Of a DNA stretch of 64,000 nt, positions 36,537 to 45,531 are shown piece by piece (positions within the stretch are counted from its first letter, which is position 1; each line of letters starts with the position of its first letter). Source of the stretch: Acidobacteriota bacterium (lineage in GTDB: Bacteria > Acidobacteriota > Terriglobia > Terriglobales > Acidobacteriaceae); assembly GCA_013289765.1 (NCBI GenBank), contig JABCZI010000001.1, positions 310,001-374,000 on the forward strand. Direction: 5' to 3'. The translations under genes and the position numbers were made by a program. Below the pieces are notes generated by a model. That model saw only the letters and a program-made list of their open reading frames with translations. It made no database searches and was not told where the DNA came from.

Positions 36537-37553
36537 ATGAGTTTCCTGTATCTGCTCGGAGGACGCCAGCGTAAATCGCTATTCAAGAATGAGGAGGAGC
36601 AACGCCTGTATGAGGCTGCCTTGATATTGCTCCTGGATACCTCAACCGGAATTGCCAAGGTTGAAATTGAATACGAGACGCCGCCTGAAGCGCGCAGCAG
36701 TGACGAAGCGTCGCATACCTTCAAGTCCGCCTCACTGGTTGGGAACAAGTTGTACACATGCACCTCGACGGAGGTTCTGATCTTCGAAGTGCCGAGTTTC
36801 AAACGGATCGGTTACGTATCACTGCCCTGCTTTAACGATCTTCACCACGTCGCCCCTACGCCCGACGGCAACCTGCTGGCGGCCAGCACCGGTCTCGATA
36901 TGGTGGTGTTGTTCACACCCGAGGGACGAGTGCTGGCGGAGTGGAATGTGCTGGGGGAAGACCCTTGGTCGCGCTTTTCGCGGGATGTCGACTACCGAAA
37001 AGTCGAAAGCACGAAACCCCACCAGTCACATCCAAATAGTGTTTTCCAATTGGGCAAGGATGTCTGGGTCACGCGGCTCTCGCAGAAAGATGCCGTGTGC
37101 CTGACAACTCCGGGCAAGCGAATCAATATTGAGGTGCAGAGACCTCACGACGGACTGGTCTGTGGCGACAAGATTTATTTCACGACAGTGGACGGAAAAA
37201 TCGTAATTGCCAATCGTGCCTCACTTGCGATCGACGAGATTATCGATCTCAGCGAAATCCACCGGGTTCGCCATCAAGAGGACGTTTTACTGGGGTGGTG
37301 CCGCGGGATTTTCCCGGTGCATGACCGAAAGGTCTGGGTAGGATTCACGCGGGTCCGCAAGACCAAATTCACCGAAAACATTTTGTGGATCAAGCACGCT
37401 TTTAAGGAAAAAGAGCGACCTACGCACATCGCTCTTTACGATATCGAGGAGAAAGTGTGTCTGCAGGAAATCGATCTGGAACCCTACGGCATCAACATCA
37501 TTTTCGGTATCCATCCTGCGATGCGAGGTGTGGAAGCTCTCGAATCGACTTAA
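36537..37553 (+). CDS. Propeller-like protein of unknown function
   Basis: The 338-residue product has no signal peptide or membrane segment and consists of repeated strand pairs (LVGNKLYTCTSTEVLIFEV, VAPTPDGNLLAASTG, LVCGDKIYFTTVDGKIVIA, FPVHDRKVWVGFTR), suggesting a beta-propeller. It resembles the cytosolic DUF4915-like or TIGR03032-like propellers that occur near polysaccharide or PQQ-like clusters, but I am not sure of family. GGGAAGG lies 14 bases before the ATG at 36537; a GTG at 36486 in the same frame would add 17 residues. It lies between a radical SAM unit and a FemAB-like gene. The region HQSHPNSVFQLGKDVW is notable for conserved-looking His and Asn. Confidence 0.6.
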   Translation: MSFLYLLGGRQRKSLFKNEEEQRLYEAALILLLDTSTGIAKVEIEYETPPEARSSDEASHTFKSASLVGNKLYTCTSTEVLIFEVPSFKRIGYVSLPCFNDLHHVAPTPDGNLLAASTGLDMVVLFTPEGRVLAEWNVLGEDPWSRFSRDVDYRKVESTKPHQSHPNSVFQLGKDVWVTRLSQKDAVCLTTPGKRINIEVQRPHDGLVCGDKIYFTTVDGKIVIANRASLAIDEIIDLSEIHRVRHQEDVLLGWCRGIFPVHDRKVWVGFTRVRKTKFTENILWIKHAFKEKERPTHIALYDIEEKVCLQEIDLEPYGINIIFGIHPAMRGVEALEST

Positions 37554-37598
37554 GGAGCCAACCAGAGCATCGTTCCAGCTCAAAATGGGTGCGCGCGG

Positions 37599-38660
37599 CT
37601 ATTTTTTGAATGCTTTTCTGATTCTCTCCTGCCACGCCGCGGGCATGCGGCCGAGTAGCTTTCTCGCTTTGCCGGAAAGATACTCCTTCAGATCATGCCG
37701 GCGAAATAGCGTGCGGTCCAACCGGTACCGATAGATGGGAACGACAGTGCCGCCCCATTTTCGCAAAAATTGATGTGCGCCGCCCAGGGAATATCTCTTA
37801 AAGCCATTCCGACAGGCCCACTCGATGGTTCTCCAGAATAAAAGATCGTTCGGCAACAGTTTCATGAATTCATCGAGAGAGCAGTTGTTCGCGTATTCGA
37901 TCACACTGCCGGCATAAAAACGTACGCCCGCTGCGGCGATCACTTTGCCTTGATACCGGGCGAGAAATCGCCGGTGATTACCCCGCATGTTATGAACTTT
38001 TTCTATACTCTCGAAGCTGCGGTCGTGACGGATTTGCTTGCGGTCAGTTTTGCGCCAGGTCGAATAGACTTCCCAATACGCGTGTAAATCCTCGGTGGTA
38101 GTCTCCTCCGCCACCTCAATGCCGTTTCGTATTGCAAGCCGGATGTCTCGCCTCCGGTTCTTGGGAAAATTCTCGAAAACGGCGTCTGCTCCGGGACTCA
38201 GGTCGAGCACTACCGCTCCTTCCAACTCTCGAAGACCGAACCCCCGCTGTGGAAAACCCGGCAGCGGCGTGGTCGCCCAACTGTATACTGTGATCAAGTT
38301 GGCTCCTCTAGCCTCGCTCATAAGACCCTCTGCCAGAATCTCCGACGTTAGAAGTTGGTCGGCGTTCGGATCGAGGCAAACCTGTGGGCGGGATTGCAAG
38401 CCTGAAACCACCTCGTCGCGGTAACGAAGTCCGGTCAGAACTCCGATCACTTTCGCATTATCGAAAGCAAGAACAGCAAAGGGATTTTGGCCGATCCAGT
38501 AGGGTTCAAGAAAAAACTCTGGGGTCTCGTATTGTGCGGGGAATTCAGCCCGCGTCAAAAATTCCCTCCACCGAGACTCGATCTGCGGATCGGGAAATTC
38601 GTGGAGGATGGCAAAGCGAGTCGTGCCGTGAGAATGCTTGCTATCGATATGGATTGTCAT
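37599..38660 (-). CDS. FemAB/GNAT-like acyltransferase, copy 2
   Basis: A 353-residue paralogue of the protein at 30566-31594, in the opposite orientation. It keeps the same blocks: LHEFPDPQIESRWREFL near the start, FPKNRRRDIRLAIRNGIEVA in the middle, SLGGAHQFLRKWGGTV, and RYRLDRTLFRRHDLKEYL near the end. The family transfers acyl or aminoacyl groups. Two divergent copies in one polysaccharide locus suggest two acceptor sites or two donors. It converges with the propeller-like gene, with 45 bases between them. Confidence 0.75.
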   Translation of the reverse strand: MTIHIDSKHSHGTTRFAILHEFPDPQIESRWREFLTRAEFPAQYETPEFFLEPYWIGQNPFAVLAFDNAKVIGVLTGLRYRDEVVSGLQSRPQVCLDPNADQLLTSEILAEGLMSEARGANLITVYSWATTPLPGFPQRGFGLRELEGAVVLDLSPGADAVFENFPKNRRRDIRLAIRNGIEVAEETTTEDLHAYWEVYSTWRKTDRKQIRHDRSFESIEKVHNMRGNHRRFLARYQGKVIAAAGVRFYAGSVIEYANNCSLDEFMKLLPNDLLFWRTIEWACRNGFKRYSLGGAHQFLRKWGGTVVPIYRYRLDRTLFRRHDLKEYLSGKARKLLGRMPAAWQERIRKAFKK

Positions 38661-38827
38661 TTTGGGCGAATCTCAAACCCGGAAGTGCATGGTACATCCG
38701 GAATGTACTTGTGTGGCCTGAGGGGACGTGTACCTGAGTCATCTCCCACCAAACTCTCGCCCTCTGTAAATTGCTAGTTGAGGGCTCGAACGATGTCCCC
38801 CCAACTCCGTTACGAGGTTATCCTACA

Positions 38828-41338
38828 ATGTGTAAAGCCAGGCGCTTGGAAGTGGCAAAATGCTCTCGCGGTGATAGAAATCTTATCCAGAATTTTGTCG
38901 TTGTGTCGCTTTTGCTATGCCTTGCCGGCCTGACCACCGCCTGCAGTTCCTTACCTTCTCAAACTGGAACTGGAGCAACTACTTCTCCTAACAGCTACTC
39001 AACTGGAATCTCGCTTTCACCCGGCAGCGCAACTCTGTCGTCGCTGCAACAATTGCAATTCACTGCCCGCATCACCGGATCGGCCAATACTGCCGTAACT
39101 TGGTCGGCGAGCGCCGGAACTATTTCGAACAGCGGATTCTTCACGGCACCCAAAGTGACCAGCAATACCCCCGTCACAATCACCGCCATCAGTACAAATA
39201 AAGCGATCGTCATCAGCGCACCGGGTATGGTCAGCACCAGCAAAGTTTCAGGCTCCGGCAGTCCTGTGAGCGTGAGCGATCCGACCACGAGTGCGAAGGC
39301 ATCGTCCACGGTGACAGTAATTCCGCAAGCTACCCAAGATCCCCCGCCTGGGCTAGCGGTCTCAACCACTTCGCTGCCGGCGACCGATGCCAGCACGGCC
39401 TATACTGCCACGCTCTCGGCAACGGGCGGAACAATGCCTTACCGGTGGAGCCTGGCAAGCGGAACATTGCCGACGGGAATTCAGTTGCAAGGGTCCAGCG
39501 GGATCATCGCAGGAACCACTTCTGTAACAGGATCGTTTCCTCTTACCGCAAAAGTTACCGACGCTTCGGGAGGTTCCGCGACCGCAGCTTTGAGCCTCAC
39601 GGTCTCGAGTTCCGGTTCGGGCGGCAGCGGATTTGACGGGCCTGCGGAACTTCCCCGCATTTACATCAATTCTGCCATGTCCAATACTCCCGCATCGGGC
39701 CACACAACCACCGTTAATGCTGGGGGAGATTTGCAAACCGCCCTCAATAACGCGAATTGTGGCGACACTATTCAACTACAAGCAGGTGCGACTTTTAGCG
39801 GAATGTTCACATTCCCGGCCAAGAATTGCGATGATAATTCCTGGATCATCGTGCGAACCAGCACGAGCGACTCGCTGCTGCCCGCGGAAGGAACTCGCAT
39901 GACACCATGCTATGCGGGTGTTTCGTCGCTTCCCGGCCGTCCCGCATTGCACTGCACATCCACGAATAACGTTCTGGCTAAGCTGGTAATGACCTCGTAC
40001 GGCAATTCAGGCAACGGTCCTATCCTGTTTGCGGCGGGAGCAAACCACTACCGTCTGATGGGGCTGGAAATTACGCGCGCTACCGGCATTGGAATTGTGT
40101 ATGCCTTGGCGTCGGTTGCGGCGAATGGCGCGGCCAACAATCTCATTCTCGACCGTGTTTGGATGCATGGCACGGCTCAGGATGATACCAACCGAGGCGT
40201 TTGGCTCGAGGGAGCCACTTATCTCTCGGTCGTAAATTCATACTTGAGTGATTTTCACTGCGTCTCGGTCACCGGAGTTTGCGGCGATGCTCAAGCAATT
40301 GGTGGTGGCCTGGGCAGCGGCCCAATGGGACCTTACAAAATTAACGGCAACTTCCTTGAAGCTTCTGGGGAGAACGTGATGTTTGGCGGCGGTGCGGCAA
40401 CGGCCACCCCTTCCGACATTGAAATCACCCAGAACCACATGTTCAAGCCTTTGACCTGGATGGCTGGACAACCTGGATATGTTGGCGGAACAAACGGGAA
40501 TCCTTTTGTGGTAAAGAATCTTCTCGAGCTGAAAAATGCGCAGCGGGTTCTGGTCGGCGGCAACATCATGGAATACTCCTGGGGCGGCTTCTCGCAGGTG
40601 GGGTTTGCCATTTTGCTGACTCCGAAGAACCAGGCTTCGGGAACAGCAAACGTTTGCCCAGACTGCCTGGTCACGGATATCACGATTCGCAACAGCACTA
40701 TCAGCCATGTTGGCGCCGGCCTGCAGATCGCCAATGCTATGGGAGGCAATGGCACCGGCGTTGCGCGGAATGGGGAGCGTTACAGCATCCACGACTTGGT
40801 GGTTGACGACATTAACCCGACAAAGTACAACGGACCGGGCGAACTGGCGCAAATCTCGGTGAGCGCGGGAGCTCCGCTGCTGCAAAATGTGACGATCAAC
40901 CATGTCACAGCCTTCCCGCCATCCACATTGTTCGTGGTGGGCGATACGGTCGCAACCTCGTCTCAGATGAAGAGTTTCATCTTCACCAACAGCTTGGGAA
41001 ATGCCGGCACCTATCCGATCTGGTCCACCGGCGGCGGTGCGACGAACTGTGCCTACTACGATATCCCACTCACTACCTTCGTCGCCTGTTTCTCCGATTC
41101 TATCTTTAGCAATAATGCCATTATCGGGGGATCCAGTGCCTATCCCGTCACGAAATGGCCGGCTCCGAACTATTTTCCGGCCTCGGTGGCAAATGTACAG
41201 TTCGTCAACTATAACGGCGGAATTGGCGGAGACTATCATCTGCTGCCTTCCAGCCCTTATAAGGCTAAGGGAACCGATGGCAAGGACCTCGGAGCAGATA
41301 TAGATGCCATCAACTCCGCGATTGCTGGGGTTGAATAG
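38828..41338 (+). CDS. Secreted lipoprotein with Ig-like domains and beta-helix
   Basis: From ATG 38828 the 836-residue product has a lipoprotein-type signal ending LAGLTTACSS. A Big_2-like Ig domain (ISLSPGSATLSSLQQLQFTA) and a putative He_PIG Ig domain (GLAVSTTSLPATDASTAYTA, then GTLPTGIQLQ) precede a right-handed beta-helix-like part that starts at FDGPAELPRIYINS and runs to the end, with repeated short Asn/Gly strands such as NHYRLMGLEITRA. The beta-helix part closely matches the next gene. This fold is common in polysaccharide lyases, epimerases and binding proteins; I see no proven catalytic residues. A TTG frame from 38771 would extend it by 19 residues. It probably acts on or binds the exopolysaccharide. 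Confidence 0.75.
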   Translation: MCKARRLEVAKCSRGDRNLIQNFVVVSLLLCLAGLTTACSSLPSQTGTGATTSPNSYSTGISLSPGSATLSSLQQLQFTARITGSANTAVTWSASAGTISNSGFFTAPKVTSNTPVTITAISTNKAIVISAPGMVSTSKVSGSGSPVSVSDPTTSAKASSTVTVIPQATQDPPPGLAVSTTSLPATDASTAYTATLSATGGTMPYRWSLASGTLPTGIQLQGSSGIIAGTTSVTGSFPLTAKVTDASGGSATAALSLTVSSSGSGGSGFDGPAELPRIYINSAMSNTPASGHTTTVNAGGDLQTALNNANCGDTIQLQAGATFSGMFTFPAKNCDDNSWIIVRTSTSDSLLPAEGTRMTPCYAGVSSLPGRPALHCTSTNNVLAKLVMTSYGNSGNGPILFAAGANHYRLMGLEITRATGIGIVYALASVAANGAANNLILDRVWMHGTAQDDTNRGVWLEGATYLSVVNSYLSDFHCVSVTGVCGDAQAIGGGLGSGPMGPYKINGNFLEASGENVMFGGGAATATPSDIEITQNHMFKPLTWMAGQPGYVGGTNGNPFVVKNLLELKNAQRVLVGGNIMEYSWGGFSQVGFAILLTPKNQASGTANVCPDCLVTDITIRNSTISHVGAGLQIANAMGGNGTGVARNGERYSIHDLVVDDINPTKYNGPGELAQISVSAGAPLLQNVTINHVTAFPPSTLFVVGDTVATSSQMKSFIFTNSLGNAGTYPIWSTGGGATNCAYYDIPLTTFVACFSDSIFSNNAIIGGSSAYPVTKWPAPNYFPASVANVQFVNYNGGIGGDYHLLPSSPYKAKGTDGKDLGADIDAINSAIAGVE

Positions 41339-41350
41339 TCCCAAAGCAGA

Positions 41351-41386
41351 GTTGCTCCGCCGCGCGGAAATTCGCGGCGGAGCAAC
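41351..41386 (+). terminator. 14-bp perfect hairpin after the lipoprotein gene
   Basis: GTTGCTCCGCCGCG (41351-41364) pairs exactly with 41373-41386 across an 8-base loop, starting 12 bases after the stop. It is the strongest stem I find. It lacks a following T-run (ATGTCTTGCC), so it is terminator-like but not a textbook intrinsic terminator. It sits between the two beta-helix paralogues. Confidence 0.55.
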
Positions 41387-41483
41387 ATGTCTTGCCTGAT
41401 ACAGTCGCCTCCGCTCTTAAGTTTGACCCCAGACCCTCTGATAGACTTTGCGTGTGGATTATCGTGAGCGGTATTCGCCGAGG

Positions 41484-43271
41484 ATGAAGATTTCTGCCGG
41501 CCTCATTGCCTCTTTGTGGATCGCTTTTGTCTTTTTATCGATCTCGGCTTCCGCACATTCCGCTGCGGACCAGTCTCCCTCATCCAGCGGCAGGCATTTC
41601 GACGGTCCTGCCGAATTGCCAAGGGAATATGTAAATAGTTCGTTGCGCAATACCCCCGCAGGCGGCAAGACCTGGACGGTTGGTTCCGGGCAGGATCTGC
41701 AACAGGTTCTCGCCGGCGCATCCTGCGGCGATGTCATACGGTTGGAGGCTGGCGCAACTTTTAGCGGGAACTTCGTGATTCCCGACAAGAAGTGCGATGA
41801 CTCGCACTGGATCATCATCCGCACCAGCTCTCCCGACTCCAGTCTGCCGCCAGAAGGCACTCGTCTGACTCCTTGCTACGCCGGAGTGCCGTCTCTGCCC
41901 GGCAGACCTCAGGTTAACTGTGCAACTACGGCAAACCTCCTGGCTAAGATTGAATTCAATGGCAGGGGCGGCTCGGGACCGCTTACCTTCTCATCGGGCG
42001 CCAACCATTACCGGCTGATCGGCTTGGAGGTGACGCGAACCGCATCTCCGGCGGAAATTTACAATCTGATCCAATTTTCAGGCCCAGCGGATCACGTGGT
42101 ATTCGATCGTCTTTGGATTCACGGAACCCCTAAAGACACGACGGTTCGAGGTATTCTGCTGGGCGGAGCGCGCTATACCGCCGTTGTGGATTCTTACTTC
42201 ACGGATTTTCACTGCATCGCCCAGACCAGTGCCTGCGCGGATGCGCAAGCAATCTCCGGAGGTCTCGGCGATAATCCCATGGGACCTTACAAGATCACAA
42301 ATAACTTTCTGGAAGCTGGAGCAGAGTGCATCATTTTCGGCGGAGGCCGTGCCACCAAGGTCCCGGCGGACATCGAGGTCAGCCACAATCACATGTTCAA
42401 ACCGCTGACCTGGATGAAAGGCGAACCGGGATACGTTGGCGGAACCAATGGAAATCCATTTGTTGTCAAGAATCTCTTTGAACTTAAAAATGCCCAAAGG
42501 GTTTTGCTTGAGGGAAATATTCTTGAGAACTCCTGGGGAGGATTCACTCAGGTAGGTTTTGCCATTTTGCTTACACCGAAAAATCCAGGGGGCTGCGCCC
42601 CTTGCCAAGTCACGGATGTGACTATTCGCTACAACTTCGTCAGCCATGTGGGGGGCGGGCTGCAGATTGCGAATGCTTTGTCAGACAACGGCGCTGCACT
42701 CGACGGGCAGCGCTATAGTATTCACGACATCGTAATCGACGACATCGACCCTAAGAGGTACAACGGGCCAGGTGAACTTGCCCAGATCTCAGTAAACCCG
42801 GGAGCTCCGCTTTTGCAGAACGTGACCATCAATCACGTCACAGCGTTCCCGCCGTCGATGCTATTGGTGGTCGGCGACATGGTCGCAGCCAGTGGGCAGA
42901 TGAAGAATTTTGTCCTTACTAACAGCATCGTGTCCGCGGGCAAGTATCCCGTATGGTCAACCGGCGGGGGGCCGGTGAACTGCGCCTTTCACGACACCCC
43001 GCGGACGACTTTTGACGCTTGTTTCATCAACTATACGTTTGCGTCGAACGCGATTATCGACGCTCCCCCCGCTTATTCTGCGTCAAGCTGGCCGCCTGGA
43101 AACTTCTTTCCTTCGTCGCCCGGAGCGGTTCGATTTGCCAAGTACAATGGCGGCAACGGCGGGGACTATCGCTTGGAGCCCTCCAGTCCGTACAAGAGCA
43201 AAGGCACGGACGGGAAGGACCTTGGTGCGGATTGGGATGCAGTGCATGCGGCCACTGCGGGCGCAAACTAG
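41484..43271 (+). CDS. Secreted beta-helix protein, paralogue without Ig domains
   Basis: The 595-residue product begins with a signal peptide (MKISAGLIASLWIAFVFL, cleavage near ASAHSA). The rest is a beta-helix-like domain beginning FDGPAELPREYVNSSLRN that matches the C-terminal part of the previous protein, for example the shared NHMFKPLTWM, GYVGGTNGNPFVVKNL and QVGFAILLTPKN. It lacks the Ig-like domains of its neighbour, so the pair arose by duplication with domain gain or loss. A TTG at 41448 would extend it but spoil the signal peptide. Role unknown; periplasmic or external polysaccharide action is likely. Confidence 0.8.
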   Translation: MKISAGLIASLWIAFVFLSISASAHSAADQSPSSSGRHFDGPAELPREYVNSSLRNTPAGGKTWTVGSGQDLQQVLAGASCGDVIRLEAGATFSGNFVIPDKKCDDSHWIIIRTSSPDSSLPPEGTRLTPCYAGVPSLPGRPQVNCATTANLLAKIEFNGRGGSGPLTFSSGANHYRLIGLEVTRTASPAEIYNLIQFSGPADHVVFDRLWIHGTPKDTTVRGILLGGARYTAVVDSYFTDFHCIAQTSACADAQAISGGLGDNPMGPYKITNNFLEAGAECIIFGGGRATKVPADIEVSHNHMFKPLTWMKGEPGYVGGTNGNPFVVKNLFELKNAQRVLLEGNILENSWGGFTQVGFAILLTPKNPGGCAPCQVTDVTIRYNFVSHVGGGLQIANALSDNGAALDGQRYSIHDIVIDDIDPKRYNGPGELAQISVNPGAPLLQNVTINHVTAFPPSMLLVVGDMVAASGQMKNFVLTNSIVSAGKYPVWSTGGGPVNCAFHDTPRTTFDACFINYTFASNAIIDAPPAYSASSWPPGNFFPSSPGAVRFAKYNGGNGGDYRLEPSSPYKSKGTDGKDLGADWDAVHAATAGAN

Positions 43272-43414
43272 CAAAACTGAAAGAACTAATTTATTGCGAA
43301 AACACAACATCGCGACTTGCTTACGATTCGCCGCCACGATCAATTGAGGACTTGGAGTTCGATGCCGTGTCCTAGATACAAGTTGAGTCCGAACCGCCGA
43401 GGATCATTCTCCTG

Positions 43415-44107
43415 ATGCCTACTCCCGCGCGGACGACGACTGCGGCGTCCAAAGACGTACTTCGAAAGTTCGTGCCGGATTTCCTGGTGCAACAAGGGAA
43501 TCTCGTTCTTCGGCTTGGGCCAAAGGCTGGCAGCATATACGCTAAGTTGCGCCTGCTGGATGCGATGGGAATACGAAAATCGAATCAGGGTCTGGCGCCA
43601 GAATCTTCGCGGTCTCTCCTGTTTGTGTGCTTCGGCAACATCATGCGCAGTGCGATGGCGGAATTCCTCATGAGGCAAGCGCTGATGGGAGCAGGAGTGC
43701 AGGAACAAGTTCGAATCGTCTCAGCGGGGTTGCATGCGAGCCCCGGGCGGGAAGCCCATCCCTGGGCGCAACAGGCGTCGGCGGAGCTGGGAATTTCTTT
43801 GGTTGAGCACCGCGCAAAACTGCTCACTCCGGAAATGGTCGAGCAAGCGGACTGCATTCTGGCTATGGATTTTCAGAACAAAACCGAACTGCTCACGCTT
43901 TATCCGGCATCGCAGAGCAAGATTTTTATGCTTAGTGCCTATGGAGAACAACCGTGGCAGTATCGTGAGATCGTCGACCCATACCTGGGGGATTTGGAAA
44001 GCACACGATCTTGCAGCCGACAACTGCGGATTTGCATCGGTAATTTGAAGACCTCGTTGTTTCCATTGCCTTATTCCTCCCACCAAAATCCTCAGGCGAG
44101 TCCTTGA
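43415..44107 (+). CDS. Low-molecular-weight protein-tyrosine-phosphatase-like protein
   Basis: This 230-residue protein has the active-site loop VCFGNIMRSAMAE: the nucleophile C72 and R78 keep the CX5R signature, and D188 in VDPYLGD is the likely general acid. In most of the family the loop has a second Cys and a Pro (CRSP); here they are Met and Ala. An N-terminal stretch of about 65 residues is extra. In other loci such phosphatases dephosphorylate the tyrosine kinase that controls chain length, but no such kinase is in this window. Start codon ATG; the upstream 143 bases show no gene. Confidence 0.82.
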   Translation: MPTPARTTTAASKDVLRKFVPDFLVQQGNLVLRLGPKAGSIYAKLRLLDAMGIRKSNQGLAPESSRSLLFVCFGNIMRSAMAEFLMRQALMGAGVQEQVRIVSAGLHASPGREAHPWAQQASAELGISLVEHRAKLLTPEMVEQADCILAMDFQNKTELLTLYPASQSKIFMLSAYGEQPWQYREIVDPYLGDLESTRSCSRQLRICIGNLKTSLFPLPYSSHQNPQASP

Positions 44108-44196
44108 CTGGTGCGGTACACAGCGCGGCAATTGCCGGAATTTGCGCACTCGACTATCTTTGAATTCGGAACGCAGTGGAAGGGGACAAACTTCGA

Positions 44197-45522
44197 ATGA
44201 GTCGGGCAATCAGCATTTTTGGGTTGGGTTATGTAGGAACGGTGACCGCGGCATGCCTGGCGCATCAAGGAAACCGCGTTATTGGAGTGGACCTCAGTTC
44301 CGCCAAGGTTGAAGCCCTCAAGACTGGGCGTAGCCCCATTGTTGAACCGGGTGTAGCGGATTTGATCGCCAGCTCCCGGCAGGCTTCAAGGCTGGAGGCG
44401 ACCAGTGACGCGAAAAAAGCCGTCCTGGATAGCGAGATCTCGTTCCTCTGCGTAGGCACTCCAAGCATGCGAAATGGCAAGCTGGACTTGGGGCACATTG
44501 CGCCGGTGTGCCAGGAAATTGGCGAGGCTCTCCGGAAAAAAGAAACCTTTCATCTCGTTGTATTGCGCAGTACCGTGCTACCGGGCACGGCAGAGACGCT
44601 GGTCGTGCCGACTTTGGAAAAAGCCAGTGGCAAGAAATTGGGCAAAGGTTTCGGGGTTTGCGTGAATCCAGAATTCATGCGCGAAGGCACTGCGGTGGCG
44701 GACTTTCTGCAACCCGCAATCACTGTAATCGGCGCGGCCGATTCGGCGCACAGCCAGATTCTCCGTGAAGTTTATGCCAACGTGCCGGGGCAGGTTTTCG
44801 AGACGTCATTCCGTTCCGCCGAAATGGTGAAGTACGTTTGCAATGCGTGGCACGCGGTGAAAATCTCGTTTGCCAACGAAATCGGAACCATGGCGAAAGA
44901 ACTGGGAGTGGACGCCGAAGCTGTAATCGCAATTTTCGCTGCCGATACCAAGTTAAACATCTCGCCAAGCTACCTCAAGCCGGGTTTCGCCTTCGGCGGT
45001 TCCTGCTTGCCCAAAGATGTTCGCGCTTTGAACTACCGCACTAAAGAACTCGATCTCGAATTGCCTCTTTTTCAATCGATTCTGCCAAGCAATGACGCCC
45101 ACTTGGACCGTGCGCTCCAAATCGTCTTGAACACGGGTAAAAAAAAGATCGCCATGCTGGGGCTGAGTTTTAAAGCGGCCACCGACGATTTGCGCGAGAG
45201 TCCGCAGGTCCAACTGGTAAAGCGTTTAATCGGTGAAGGTTGCTCTCTGCAAATCTGGGACGACAACGTATCTTTGGGACGGCTGATCGGGTCGAACCGA
45301 CAATACATCGAAGAGGTGATTCCCCACATCGGTTCGCTCCTCAGTTCCAGTCTCGAAGAAGTCCTGGCTCAGGCAGAAGTTGTCGTGATCGGAACGCGGG
45401 GAATCAGCCGAGAAACCCTGAACTCCCATCTCCGGCCCAATCATTTCGTGGTGGACTTGGTGAATCTTGAGAAGTCGAGGCGTCCAGCTGTAAACATGCC
45501 TTATGAAGGGATTTGCTGGTAG
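44197..45522 (+). CDS. GDP-mannose 6-dehydrogenase (AlgD-like) or UDP-glucose 6-dehydrogenase
   Basis: The enzyme oxidises a nucleotide sugar twice to the uronic acid. SIFGLGYVGTVTAACLA (6-22) is the NAD motif, and VNPEFMREGTA and FANEIGTMAKELGVD follow; the catalytic Cys is C270 in PGFAFGGSCLPKDVRALNYR. The N-terminal SPIVEPGVADL and the NISPSYLKPGFAFGGSCLPKD run resemble AlgD (GDP-mannose to GDP-mannuronate) more than UDP-glucose dehydrogenases, but substrate should be tested. ATG 44197 is chosen; AAGGGG lies 11 bases before it. It supplies uronic acid for a polymer. Confidence 0.88.
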   Translation: MSRAISIFGLGYVGTVTAACLAHQGNRVIGVDLSSAKVEALKTGRSPIVEPGVADLIASSRQASRLEATSDAKKAVLDSEISFLCVGTPSMRNGKLDLGHIAPVCQEIGEALRKKETFHLVVLRSTVLPGTAETLVVPTLEKASGKKLGKGFGVCVNPEFMREGTAVADFLQPAITVIGAADSAHSQILREVYANVPGQVFETSFRSAEMVKYVCNAWHAVKISFANEIGTMAKELGVDAEAVIAIFAADTKLNISPSYLKPGFAFGGSCLPKDVRALNYRTKELDLELPLFQSILPSNDAHLDRALQIVLNTGKKKIAMLGLSFKAATDDLRESPQVQLVKRLIGEGCSLQIWDDNVSLGRLIGSNRQYIEEVIPHIGSLLSSSLEEVLAQAEVVVIGTRGISRETLNSHLRPNHFVVDLVNLEKSRRPAVNMPYEGICW

Positions 45523-45531
45523 TTCACTAGG

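Noticed and set aside
36262..36540. Plus-strand open frame of 92 codons in the divergent gap before the propeller-like gene
   Set aside because: No family-like features and no ribosome-binding site; it ends within the start of the next gene in another frame.
40238..41344. Minus-strand open frame of 368 codons within the beta-helix lipoprotein gene
   Set aside because: Antisense shadow with low-complexity product; the plus-strand gene has a signal peptide and a paralogue next to it.
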